This document shows, one piece after another, positions 23,201 to 30,544 of a stretch of 32,258 bases of DNA (position 1 is the first letter of the stretch; every line of letters begins with the position of its first letter). Where the stretch lies: assembly GCA_013286645.1 (NCBI GenBank), contig JABDFJ010000024.1, positions 1-32,258 of the forward strand, written 5' to 3'. The notes beneath the pieces are model-generated. The model was not told the DNA's origin. It ran no database searches and was given only the letters and a program-made list of their open reading frames with translations. Both the position numbers and the translations under genes were made by a program. The stretch is from Chlamydiota bacterium (lineage in GTDB: Bacteria; Chlamydiota; Chlamydiia; Chlamydiales; Parachlamydiaceae).

Positions 23201-24885
23201 CGGAGCATATGCAGATTAGCATCTGCTTTCCAGGTCAATAGTGAGCGTGTTTTTTTGCAAATATCCTGTGTGAATGCCTGTAAAGAATCGTGGCTATTTT
23301 CTGTTGCATCGAGATAGTTATCAAGTTTTTCGAAAATAGGAGTGCGGCTGGTGGCGTGTGCTTCAAAAAGCAATTTGAGAGAAGATTGTTGCTGTTGGAG
23401 TTGTGAGGCTAGTAGATGGTCAATGAGATCAGCAAAGACGGCGTCGCTAGCTTCTGCTTCGCTGTAAATATCGCTGGTAGTGCTGCCGGTAATTTTTTTT
23501 ATTAGGGCAGAAGAATAATAGGTGGCGATGTCGTATAGAGATGAGGATTGCTTCGTGTCATAAGCTGGATGTGTTTTTGTTAACAATGTGCATAATACAC
23601 GATCCAAATCTTGTTCCTGTTGTACCCTATCTTTAAGACTAGCTAAAGAGGCTAAATTCGTGACGTCAATGTCAGCTTCTGCTTCTAGTTTCTTCCAAGA
23701 CTCCATGCGCAAATTGAGAAGATCTTGGCGCACTTTGATAATCGCCTCTTGTGTGGATTGGTTGGTGGTAAGCTTTTCATTCGTGAGTTGCGATTTTTCC
23801 TCTCTTAGGGCATTTTTAGCGATATGGATGTGATGCATGATGTGCGTTTTGCATTGTGCGTGGATGGAGGCAATGATGACATCGAGCTTGGCTGTGCGCG
23901 TATGCACTTGCTCCATGGTAATAGCAGGAACGCTATTTTCCCCACTCCATGCATTGTATTGAGTCTCCCATGCCGTTTGAATGTCTTCAGGGAAAGTGCT
24001 TAAGGACAATGTAATATTTTCTGCTCTATTTTTTAACTCACCATCTTCGATTTCGGCACGACGTTTTGCAGCTTCTTGCTGTTGACGCAGATCTGCGAGC
24101 TCTTTGGTCCATTGCTCTTTCGAGCGTTCGATCTGTTGAGCAGTATCTTGGAGGTGATTCTTGAAAGGAGCGGTGGGATTTGTGACTTCTTGTTGCAAGT
24201 CTTGCAATTGAGCTAGCGCGCGTAAGGCGGCATTTTCGATGTCTTTTAAGCGTGCATATCCTTTGCGATTAGGTAATTGTTCTTCAGATTGGATCTCAGC
24301 TAGTAGATGCATAAGGGTAGCACGCAATTCATCCACTTCGTGTTGGCGCTGGGCGATCTCCTCACTGGTGAGCGTGGGTATTTCAGTGGTTTGAGGGGAA
24401 GCTGTAGGTGTTAGTGTCTCTTGCTGAGGAGGGCTTTTCTGCTCCGGATGGTTGAGCTTTCTGATGGCTTCTTTGAGCTCTTCCACTTCTTTTGTCAGTG
24501 CATTGATGTGTTTAGAATTTTCACTTGCATCAGCCTTGGGCGAAGAAGGGTGCGGTGCTGCAGGAAAATCAGCCTCAAGTTTGGTCAACATATTGGTAAT
24601 GCTGGCTTTGGCTTGCACTAAAATCGCTAAGATGCCGATTTCTTTTTCTAGTTCTTGTGGGTCGACAGGGGCAAAGATTCGCTCAGCGACAATCTCCCCT
24701 TCTTTCTTGGTGAATAAATGTTTGGCGATCACCTGGGCATGAATGCGATTATCAGCATCGCGCACAAGGCGCAATTTCTTGTCTTTTAGATAACCTTTTT
24801 CCCAAGGCGTTTCGTAGATGGATGTGAGGTTGCGAGACGATGGATCTGGAGTGACGGCATCTCTGTCAGCGGTACGCGTTACCAT
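17269..24885 (-). CDS. Giant coiled-coil protein (2538 aa), function unknown
   Basis: An uninterrupted 2538-residue frame. No signal peptide or membrane helix is seen. The first 30 residues are polar, a compact basic region follows (to about 100), then a Pro-rich linker (about 105-170), then long helices rich in Glu, Lys, Gln and Leu to the end, typical of coiled-coil bundles. A helix-start motif recurs: LTSEE 172, LTGQE 615, LDPYQ 988, LSGDE 1299, LTPQQ 1524, LTPEE 1789, LSDQQ 2043, each followed by a long amphipathic helix, so the protein is built of degenerate modules of about 225-440 residues. A second block containing ATYYS occurs at about 454 and 1139. AAAAGG precedes the ATG by about 10 bases. 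Possible roles include a structural scaffold or secreted host-interaction protein; none can be proven. Confidence 0.85.
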   Translation of the reverse strand: MVTRTADRDAVTPDPSSRNLTSIYETPWEKGYLKDKKLRLVRDADNRIHAQVIAKHLFTKKEGEIVAERIFAPVDPQELEKEIGILAILVQAKASITNMLTKLEADFPAAPHPSSPKADASENSKHINALTKEVEELKEAIRKLNHPEQKSPPQQETLTPTASPQTTEIPTLTSEEIAQRQHEVDELRATLMHLLAEIQSEEQLPNRKGYARLKDIENAALRALAQLQDLQQEVTNPTAPFKNHLQDTAQQIERSKEQWTKELADLRQQQEAAKRRAEIEDGELKNRAENITLSLSTFPEDIQTAWETQYNAWSGENSVPAITMEQVHTRTAKLDVIIASIHAQCKTHIMHHIHIAKNALREEKSQLTNEKLTTNQSTQEAIIKVRQDLLNLRMESWKKLEAEADIDVTNLASLASLKDRVQQEQDLDRVLCTLLTKTHPAYDTKQSSSLYDIATYYSSALIKKITGSTTSDIYSEAEASDAVFADLIDHLLASQLQQQQSSLKLLFEAHATSRTPIFEKLDNYLDATENSHDSLQAFTQDICKKTRSLLTWKADANLHMLRTDWQQGLKATKENLAELELATSKLGLIQDNYVQRIHRYEAALQPNEKTGECSLTGQELNHAKNTLAELQAELDFRPALKNYPLTQDFINAYQKRLEAKAVVFDAYVGEETNKNEQRKKLTKNIDSFIAEIALYRTQITLIEQNYGIALTDVKKILHDVQHKVDAWKHQGPLPTVLLATSFMSKYMLAELPFTQISMPWAPTPVEVNTLNSTALNRYNEYIKELLENESTALIKATKLPDLNVAFDKFNKKMKLVNERVADLKDSRYQQLQRSSLLKKQQEKVVEAQKKSIQSNPTVKHIINTLKNDATQLETLLSNYPKNKKLDPLIQMKQCAPTDIALINELRTLFLDEQKTKIATKKQEMLAQRNQLKEPYLDMQKEADRIIENCDTELAKYKNTFNTYLYTWTSAMTALKNPWIKEKRILDQLDPYQLAAYAETQNTILNKYDNQLNLLMQQHGKTVKAAEELTKTIQQVTSKIKELESSDQLLSAYELKAKLKQYEEAILGKKQPDWYASIRNKIPYKNSYYHRHHAGMGAWITQFKAELERIKDNPRSLPKQLEIVLEKTNPSFLRHSWNVATYYSYGMIANKLSENSIIEPSSQVALDIATLQELSGKIHDRYEQKVSDILSASETKLNEIKQKLNDTISRYVPHDSSLYTNMMHDVKAKLKDIQEKKDKFETTRGIVGYFGGLSNLWRHPIATLNTLLRKPTSIIPSIRPRDLNPLSLAVFSSTKDVKELSGDEMEDYYNTIQKESEEYMLDLEANYHIETIIKNEAGFNSALNIATNEANKLRNRGERFNAFMLRNDLKKIETKLDAWKQSVTSISNLKTLSDVLKKQATAITETSKKATVDLPKRQQIENFMAYTKKTGISTNDEIEALKEDIIKSIKNVIGNTKKEIDKQEKNLKELSDTFNLTLPFDELISKARQSVNTYSQSCPIDTDLRIFIPNLPLLGQLKTKYYDDLTPQQSIEAEKYVNEQSKKDLNAIGDTFGSITTHFEAYNVALKKSIEAQNTLEQQGQFAAAAALKATTEEIKKTYLKPWLKGADETPTWLQSIGQAVVKGAANLLPGDGSITVMLSSLPARLRSLKNNDVQSRKAMDEFATLLKAVADQIASAITLKEIEAKAPVDLLDQLDTVDATEAVKVRAALKKELEKDIETKTEALNKYEETINALAEISFPAPWRQAVLQEIKQCRDELVGQSIGFTVDVPRNILAGNFQTTKLKTLDDLTPEEYVAYKQQRLKVFEKIAKLDKDYCLTTLKKQYESYKTYVENANKELITYKNNLQLEHVKQLSEGLKAFQKQLSSHFQVNLDARQGAAALSEKLTDVTSQIAVLISSTVSKPVVSFADLFRIVHDKVITALGGQPRTEDTKELLAILSKSKDKKIQTTYFELRKEHADLRKTIVKEVNAKLAKAQKSLEECEARIKKIPGYMQTLNEQSAKLLTNVQIPGTISFEWTKSMLGELEKFQTEITKDIATAQESLSDQQLVDLEATLKARHEEHQIDETRSTLFLSEFEKAATLARLAKGLKTYQEIHVKVHAACEDPLLTKANTKESLKNLRIIQATYNELVVKALKNLFTLNDNRECCNTVAAITHALAKAYDKFKKQQPIVIEDHEGWTAIRDLEQKADLPVDQLDNAFATRKTPIITNINDNIDQVIKWFKQQQEMFELTHVRDVLLQKMATTDGSIQFYETEKNDIVKAITTCQAEIKQLRINGKDLTGNMVADVPLRIDILNADIDTHKLRLTNIENLLKSAKSAKAALPIFNNFILKNQTKDIFAKFEKLLQWLKLDCAPLQPPTQYNATDPQGMAVILVKKIFESPDIQTVNDTQEGAELEIAAQELAQGHEFSDEVKQNIRRNELAALNDSQRVVDNIKQYKNLINYRDLIQCVWNNFRGEYIKLLTKELNFEGHQEFFAQELEQFITTFPAADVAALTTQIESLPMMQGLTGDALNQKVANFKKQSLQDFLTNFYGKIKW

Positions 24886-25297
24886 ATGATGGACCTTTTG
24901 GGCTTAAACTTCGGGTCTTATTTATTATTATAAACAATAAAAATAAAATTATATATACAAATTAATTTACTTTTTTTACCTTGATTAAATTATATCATAC
25001 ATTATTTCGTGTTAATTTTGTGTAAAGATCTTGCTTTTTTTCGTTGTTTTTACAATGGGGTTCATCTAGTTATGCCCGCGATTGGACATGGACGAACTGG
25101 ACTGATTGGACTACCTGGGCGAACTGGACAAAGGAGAGCCGTCCAGTTCGTCCAGGTAGTCCAATCAGTCCAGTTCGTCCATGTCCATTTTTTTTAATTT
25201 GATAATAAATTAATAAGTTAATTGACTTTTATTTGTTGTTTTTATTGTTTTGCTTATGCGAAGCTATCTTTTTTTCAATTAACTCAAGTAGGTTTTT
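24886..25297. other. Divergent promoter region with very strong hairpin
   Basis: A 412-base gap between the giant gene (leftward) and the hydrolase gene (rightward). 24905-25060 and 25187-25290 are strongly AT-rich and should carry the two promoters; TTGACT at 25222 is a possible -35 for the hydrolase but no convincing -10 follows at 17 bases. The centre holds the 103-base hairpin described separately. No ORF is credible. Confidence 0.6.
25084..25186. repeat. Near-perfect 46-bp inverted repeat with 11-base loop
   Basis: 25084-25129 is complementary to 25141-25186 at 45 of 46 positions, with loop AAAGGAGAGCC. The arm is itself repetitive, built of GGAC units (TGGACGAACTGGAC occurs twice). On the plus strand it is followed by nine T with one A before them (25188-25196), like a rho-independent terminator, but no plus-strand gene precedes it. 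Confidence 0.9.
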
Positions 25298-26827
25298 ATG
25301 CGTAGTGTCGATGCGAGCCACCCCCCTTCACCATTAGCGGAATTTCTGTTGTCGACGCACGCCTTATTGGATAATGCCGCCAATGCGAAAATGGTGATAA
25401 AAAAAAGAAAACCAGGTGCATTTGCTTTTGAATTAGTGCCTATTTCGCTGTGCCAAGGCCTCATGGCGCTGGTTGGGTGGCATACTCCATGTGAAGCCTC
25501 GATCAAAAACCTCAAAGAACTCATTGGGCATAAGCGTTTGATGCGCATTTTTCTTAAAGAGGAGCTACAATTGAATCCAGCGCAGTTGTGGCAAAATCAA
25601 GTGGCACTCACAAAGCATGTGGTGCACCGCATTTTCATCGGACTTGGAGACATCCGCCTAGAAGATTTGCAGGAGCGGGCGGCTATGGAAGGCAAAGTCC
25701 TCAATAATTTGTCTGTGAAGGAGATCGATAGGCTTTATCACAAGTTAATGCCTGCGCATCCCTTTGAAAAAGCCCTGATGAGCCATTGCAAGCAGGTTAA
25801 CTATCACGATAAAGTCGTCACGCATGGAAAGGGGTTTAGTGGACTGCAAGAGCGAGTGTGGACGGTTTTTACGGCTAAAAGTGAAGTTTTTTCCCCTATG
25901 CACACCTCTCCGACACATGCCAGAATGGCTGAAATAGAGATGTTGACATCGCGCTTTGCCGATCGAGAGCCCCCTGTAGGGACAGTATTGCGCTTGAAAG
26001 AGGGGTATTTTGCGATCGATCGCATTTTTGCTCAAGGGGGAGCACATGTGAGTGTGTTGAAAGAAATTTCAGCATCGCAGCCCAGGATCCTCTTGCTCTG
26101 TCGTGGGACAGCAGCCAGCTGGCACGCCACGGGAGGGTATCTTTCAGCCCTGAATGACTGTCTCAAGGAGATTGGATCTTTAGGGGTAAAAAGCATTTGG
26201 GCAGATTTGGAGCAATATTTGCGTGAACATAAGATTTTGCAGATCGATATTTTAGGCAAGAGTTTGGGAGGCGCGCATGCCCAATATTTGACAACTTTGA
26301 TCGGTGGGGCCACCAACGTGCAGGTCAATTCTCTGGTCACGAACTGCTCTGTCGGTATCCCCCAAAAGGTGCAAGAGCTCTTTACCCAAACTATATCCGA
26401 CAAAGGCTTAAAGGAGCCTGAGGTGTTGATTGTGCGCAATGCCGGCAATCCCCAAGCGCATGAAGTCGATCATGTGCCCTGCGTGGGTGGCGTCCACTTG
26501 CACACGCAGAAAAGCACAAAGGTTTATTACTTCTTACCACATGAAGATACCACAACTTTCGCTACGCCGGCGGAAGGGAGCACCATGCAAAAAATGTTAG
26601 GTCTCATTCATTCCTTTGGTTTTTCCCATAGTAGGCAAAATAGTTTGAGTCGTTTTAGTTTGCGAGTGGGAGATAATCTCGCGCAAGAAGTTAAAATGGG
26701 CACCCATTTAGAGCCAGTGAGAGATATGATGTCCACGCTCTTTCATTATATGACCCTGGGGTTGGTGAATGGAGAGACTTTTGAAAAGTTCTATCGACGC
26801 ACCGTAGCGGCCCCATCCGCTGCATAA
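25298..26827 (+). CDS. Alpha/beta-hydrolase (lipase-like) protein with long N-terminal extension
   Basis: A 509-residue protein. The C-terminal half has the hydrolase core: strand and oxyanion-like ILLLCRGTAAS (about 264-274), nucleophile elbow DILGKSLGGAHAQ (S322), then a strand with LIVRNAGNPQ and a likely acid in HEVDHVP (D391); the catalytic His could be H400 or a later one. The layout resembles class 3 lipases. The first 260 residues have no family I can name and include a hydrophobic patch near 41-62 but no clear signal peptide. The start is the first ATG after a weak AGTAGG site. Divergent from the giant coiled-coil gene. Substrate is unknown; lipid or ester is likely. Confidence 0.75.
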   Translation: MRSVDASHPPSPLAEFLLSTHALLDNAANAKMVIKKRKPGAFAFELVPISLCQGLMALVGWHTPCEASIKNLKELIGHKRLMRIFLKEELQLNPAQLWQNQVALTKHVVHRIFIGLGDIRLEDLQERAAMEGKVLNNLSVKEIDRLYHKLMPAHPFEKALMSHCKQVNYHDKVVTHGKGFSGLQERVWTVFTAKSEVFSPMHTSPTHARMAEIEMLTSRFADREPPVGTVLRLKEGYFAIDRIFAQGGAHVSVLKEISASQPRILLLCRGTAASWHATGGYLSALNDCLKEIGSLGVKSIWADLEQYLREHKILQIDILGKSLGGAHAQYLTTLIGGATNVQVNSLVTNCSVGIPQKVQELFTQTISDKGLKEPEVLIVRNAGNPQAHEVDHVPCVGGVHLHTQKSTKVYYFLPHEDTTTFATPAEGSTMQKMLGLIHSFGFSHSRQNSLSRFSLRVGDNLAQEVKMGTHLEPVRDMMSTLFHYMTLGLVNGETFEKFYRRTVAAPSAA

Positions 26828-27174
26828 GTGGTCTACGATCCCAAAGCAGATTTTTATTGCTCCAAACATTTATTCAGTTCGCAAAATCGCAGGCCTGACC
26901 CCAAACTTGCTGCAAGCTGAAAGGCTAAAAAAGAGGACTAGACGGCGGGGTAATACTTTTTGCTGACTTGTGCCATTTTTTGTAATCTTAATAAGGTTGC
27001 TAAAACACTCATTGAAATTCAAAGCTAATAGACGCAAGTCAGAAAAAATAACGGATGAACAAGATTAACAGGATAGAGGGGATGCACCTCGCAGCAAGAT
27101 CAACGATGAAAGCGATATAACGATATAACGATTTTTTTTTCGTTTTCGCCTTTAGCTTTTAGCTTTTCGCCTTT
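26828..27174. other. Intergenic region without gene, with short repeats
   Basis: 347 bases between convergent genes. Seen in it: a 9-bp periodic ATCCTGTTA-type block on the minus strand (27053-27075), related to 12919-12944; tandem CGATATAA copies at 27113-27128; and a pyrimidine-rich block with repeated TAGCTTTT next to the HEAT-protein stop. No clear terminator or ORF with coding character. Confidence 0.5.
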
Positions 27175-28083
27175 TTAGGCCCAGGTTTTGGCGACAATGG
27201 CGATATCTTGACGAATGGATTTGGGGGTGGTGGGTTTTTCTGCTAAGTTAAGCAATGCTTGTTGTTCATGAGTGGAAGCTAGCCCTTCGCATGCTAGCAC
27301 TAGATAGGTGGCTAAAGCGAGATGTTTGGCTAGATCTAGGTTTTGGAGAAAATTCAAACACGCCGTACTGACTTCGGGATCAGACTTAAAGCGAATTAGT
27401 GAAATGGCCGCTTGTTCATTATCCATGGTGATGGGGGTGGCATGCAGCACTCTGAGTAGAAATGTTTTGGCTGGTTCGCCAATGGCATGCAGAGCATCGA
27501 GGATGATATCTTCGTTGAAGAAATCCCCTTCACCCACGGCTTCAAAAAGAGAAATGATAGCGCGCTTATCGCCAATTTTTCCCAGACATTCAGCAGCTAA
27601 GGCGGGAGCTTGCCCATAGCCCGGAAAGAGCGGATCATAAAAATCTTCATTGCGCAGCAGATCAATTAAGGCCGGCACAATCGCACTTTTTTGGGCCACA
27701 ACGGCTTGTTCAGCATTTGGGATGTCCGCTTCTTCTGCCAAGATCAGATCGGCAATCAAGCGAGGAATAGGGGTCTGCGGTTTGCGGGCCGCATATAGAT
27801 CGCGCAGTTGTTTGTAGGCTTGTCGTCCTTTGGCAATTTTTTCGGCTTCAGCACCCGAGAGGAGCAGGGGGGAGATATCTTTGCCCGCCTTTTGTTCCAT
27901 CGTATATAGTTCTTCGATACGGCTTAGATCGAAGTCATTAGAAATGCCTCTGCCCTCACTGCGATAATATTCGAGCATCAAAGGGAAGCTTCCTCCAAAG
28001 TGCACATCGCGATGCATGAGGATGGAGTTATCGATCGAATAGGCTATGGGAAAGTTTTCATAATTTTCATCATCGTATGTCAT
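27175..28083 (-). CDS. HEAT-repeat protein in lpdA-lipA operon
   Basis: A 302-residue soluble protein. Residues about 125-250 form HEAT-like helical pairs: SAIVPALIDLLRNE, APALAAECLGKIGDKRAIISLF, DIILDALHAIGEPA and SLIRFKSDPE, the 'A...LG.IGD.RAI..L' pattern of PBS-lyase-type HEAT repeats. The N-terminal 125 residues (ILMHRDVHFGGSFPLMLEYY) are a separate unrecognised domain. Its ATG is 6 bases after the lipA stop, so it is co-transcribed and probably coupled. HEAT repeats usually bind other proteins; the operon suggests, without proof, a link to lipoylation or the lipoylated complexes. Confidence 0.8.
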   Translation of the reverse strand: MTYDDENYENFPIAYSIDNSILMHRDVHFGGSFPLMLEYYRSEGRGISNDFDLSRIEELYTMEQKAGKDISPLLLSGAEAEKIAKGRQAYKQLRDLYAARKPQTPIPRLIADLILAEEADIPNAEQAVVAQKSAIVPALIDLLRNEDFYDPLFPGYGQAPALAAECLGKIGDKRAIISLFEAVGEGDFFNEDIILDALHAIGEPAKTFLLRVLHATPITMDNEQAAISLIRFKSDPEVSTACLNFLQNLDLAKHLALATYLVLACEGLASTHEQQALLNLAEKPTTPKSIRQDIAIVAKTWA

Positions 28084-28089
28084 AAAAAT

Positions 28090-29085
28090 CTACTGGCTGT
28101 TGATAGTTGTAAGTTTGTGATTAGCTTGCTGAATGACTAAGTTGGCGTTATAACTCGAACGCACAAAGGGTCCACAATACATATGTGTAATGCCCACCTG
28201 ATAGCCATAATCTTCATACTGCTTGAACTCTTCTGGTGACACAAAAGTTTTGACCAGCAACTTGCGCTGGTTAGGTTGTAAGTATTGTCCCATGGTGACG
28301 ATATCACAGCCAGCGGCCGCTAAATCACGCAGCGTTTCCTCGATTTGTGCTCTAGTTTCACCAAGACCCACCATCAACCCCGATTTTACAAGCATGTGGG
28401 GATTGATGCGTCGCTGCTTGGCATGCTGGAGCACGGCTAGCGTGCGGTCGTAAGTGGCTGTATGGCGTACACGAGGAGTGAGCGCCCTTACGGTTTCTAT
28501 ATTGTGGTTAAAGATTTCAGGTTGTGCCGCTAAGATGTAATCTAAGGCCTGCAGGTTGCCGCTTAAGTCCGATGTGAGCACTTCGATGGTGACTTCTGGG
28601 GTCTGTCGACGAATTTCGTGGATCACCGCCACCATATGCTGCGCGCCACCATCGGCTAAATCGTCACGTGCGACCATGGTGATGACCACATGCCTTAAGC
28701 CTAATTTCTGGACCGAATCCGCCACGCGTTGAGGTTCATCCGCCTCTAAGGGTTTGGGCGCTTTGGAAAAATCGATATCACAAAAGCCACAATTGCGCGT
28801 GCATTCTTTACCCATGATCAAGAAGGTAGCGGTTTTCTTTGACCAGCATTCTAAAAGGTTGGGACATCTAGCTTCTTCACACACAGTGTGGAGGCGATTT
28901 TCCTCTAACACACGTCCGGTGTTGGCGAGATTCCCGCCAGCAGGGAGCTTGCGATGCAGCCAGGAAGGAAATCTGCCAGGTCCCACTGCCTTTTCAGGAT
29001 TTACCGCTTCCGGGTTATCGGGCAAGATATTGAGACGGCGCGGCTTCACTTTCGGTGAGGTGTCAAAGCGCTGGGTATCTAACAT
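28090..29085 (-). CDS. lipA: Lipoyl synthase (radical SAM)
   Basis: A 331-residue enzyme that inserts two sulfurs into octanoyl groups on lipoyl domains. The auxiliary cluster ligands are C69, C74 and C80 (CEEARCPNLLEC); the radical-SAM cluster is C95-x3-C99-x2-C102 (CTRNCGFCDI). Other family segments include VITMVARDDLADGG, LTSDLSGN, NHNIETV, KSGLMVGLGE, TMGQYLQPN and the C-terminal VRSSYNA whose Ser ligates the auxiliary cluster. All expected residues are present. The start is 2 bases beyond the lpdA stop. The order lpdA-lipA is the same as in Chlamydia. Length is normal. Confidence 0.97.
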   Translation of the reverse strand: MLDTQRFDTSPKVKPRRLNILPDNPEAVNPEKAVGPGRFPSWLHRKLPAGGNLANTGRVLEENRLHTVCEEARCPNLLECWSKKTATFLIMGKECTRNCGFCDIDFSKAPKPLEADEPQRVADSVQKLGLRHVVITMVARDDLADGGAQHMVAVIHEIRRQTPEVTIEVLTSDLSGNLQALDYILAAQPEIFNHNIETVRALTPRVRHTATYDRTLAVLQHAKQRRINPHMLVKSGLMVGLGETRAQIEETLRDLAAAGCDIVTMGQYLQPNQRKLLVKTFVSPEEFKQYEDYGYQVGITHMYCGPFVRSSYNANLVIQQANHKLTTINSQ

Positions 29086-29087
29086 GG

Positions 29088-30515
29088 CTATTTCTTTTGT
29101 CCTTTAGAAGGTTTTGGAGGCCAATGTAAAGGAGCATTTTCACCGATGAAGGCCGCTTCCATCCAGGCTTCAGAAATCGTGGGGTGAGCATGGATCGTTT
29201 CTGTGATGCATTCGACAGTGAGTTCGTTAGTGATGGCCGTCGTCATTTGAGCGATCAAAGTAGCGGCTTCGTAGCCCACCACTTGCGCACCTAAAATTTG
29301 GCCTGTAGCTTTATCTAGGACAACTTGCGCGAAGCCATCCGTATGCATGGCGGCTTGTGATTTACCAAGCGCTTGGAAGGGGAAGTTGCCCAAAACGGCG
29401 TTATATCCCTTTTCGATCGATTGCTCTAATGACAGTCCCACCGTAGCAATTTCGGGCTCGGTGAAAATGACCGAAGGGACGGCATTATAATGCATAGCTG
29501 CGGGGTGTCCGGTGGCATTATTGGCAGCGACAATCCCTTGGTGCGTCGCCACATGCGCCAGCCACCACTTTGAGGCGATGTCCCCGATGGCATAAATGCC
29601 GGGTACGCTCGTTTCCATTTTCTCATTCACAGCGACCATCCCATTATCCAAGACATGCACAGCAGCCTTTTCTAAGCCAATATTGGCGGTATTGAGCTTG
29701 CGCCCTACAGCCACCAAGGCCATGTCAGCCGCGATCCCTTTGCTGCCGCTTATTTTGACATTAACGCCTTTGCCAGAAGTGTCGATACCCTCCACAGTTA
29801 CTCCTGTGTGGATGGCGATCCCTTTATTGAGGAAGGCTTTGGTGAGGGCTGTGGAAACGCTTTCGGCTTCCATAGGGAGGATGCGTGGTAGCATTTCTAG
29901 AATGGTGACTTCCACTCCTAACGTGGCATAGAGCGAAGCAAATTCGCAGCCAATGACGCCGCCGCCAATGATGGCCAATTTTTTGGGCAGTTTGCGCATT
30001 TCCAACAACGAAGTAGAATCATGGATTTTCTTATAGTCGAAGGGAAAAGCGGGAATTTGGCGCGGCTCAGAGCCCGTGGCGATGATGATTTTTTTGGCTT
30101 CGATTTCGATGTTATCGTGACCTGTGACTTTGATGGTGGTCGGTGAAGTGAATTTGCCAAAGCCGCGAATGATAGTGATTTTATTGGCGAGAATTAGACC
30201 TTCCAGGCTCTTGCGGATCTTATTGACGACATCATCTTTGCGATCCACCATTTGATTGTAATCGAAATGAACATTGCCCACAGTGATGCCAAAATCATTA
30301 GCCGCTTGAATTTTATGCAGCACTTCAGCATTAGCAATCAGTGTTTTTGAAGGAATGCAGCCGCGGTTGAGGCATGTGCCTCCAAGGTCTTTGGCTTCCA
30401 CTAGGGCTACAGATTTACCATTTTGAGCGGCTTTGATCGCTGCCGGGTATCCGCCTGGTCCGGCGCCAAGCACGATCACATCAAACTGCCGGGGTGATTT
30501 TTTTTCTGATGACAT
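29088..30515 (-). CDS. lpdA: Dihydrolipoyl dehydrogenase (E3)
   Basis: A 475-residue flavoprotein that reoxidises dihydrolipoamide of 2-oxoacid dehydrogenase complexes and the glycine cleavage system. FAD-binding GAGPGG (17-22), redox pair C48/C53 in GGTCLNRGCIPSK, NAD-binding AIIGGGVIGCEFA near 182, second FAD segment YAIGDIASKWWLAH, and the C-terminal active-site HAHPTISE (His-Glu dyad) are all intact. Length is typical. It is first in lpdA-lipA-HEAT. The 167-bp TATACCG element ends 29 bases upstream of the ATG, so its promoter is either inside the element or further upstream through it. Confidence 0.97.
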   Translation of the reverse strand: MSSEKKSPRQFDVIVLGAGPGGYPAAIKAAQNGKSVALVEAKDLGGTCLNRGCIPSKTLIANAEVLHKIQAANDFGITVGNVHFDYNQMVDRKDDVVNKIRKSLEGLILANKITIIRGFGKFTSPTTIKVTGHDNIEIEAKKIIIATGSEPRQIPAFPFDYKKIHDSTSLLEMRKLPKKLAIIGGGVIGCEFASLYATLGVEVTILEMLPRILPMEAESVSTALTKAFLNKGIAIHTGVTVEGIDTSGKGVNVKISGSKGIAADMALVAVGRKLNTANIGLEKAAVHVLDNGMVAVNEKMETSVPGIYAIGDIASKWWLAHVATHQGIVAANNATGHPAAMHYNAVPSVIFTEPEIATVGLSLEQSIEKGYNAVLGNFPFQALGKSQAAMHTDGFAQVVLDKATGQILGAQVVGYEAATLIAQMTTAITNELTVECITETIHAHPTISEAWMEAAFIGENAPLHWPPKPSKGQKK

Positions 30516-30544
30516 AGCTAACTCGATTATGGGTGTTTATTATG

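Noticed and set aside
25084..25186. CRISPR-like array from repeated GGAC units
   Set aside because: The units form one inverted repeat, with no regular spacers and no cas genes nearby.
29426..29626. 66-residue ORF inside lpdA on the same strand
   Set aside because: Shadow frame of a fully conserved lpdA.
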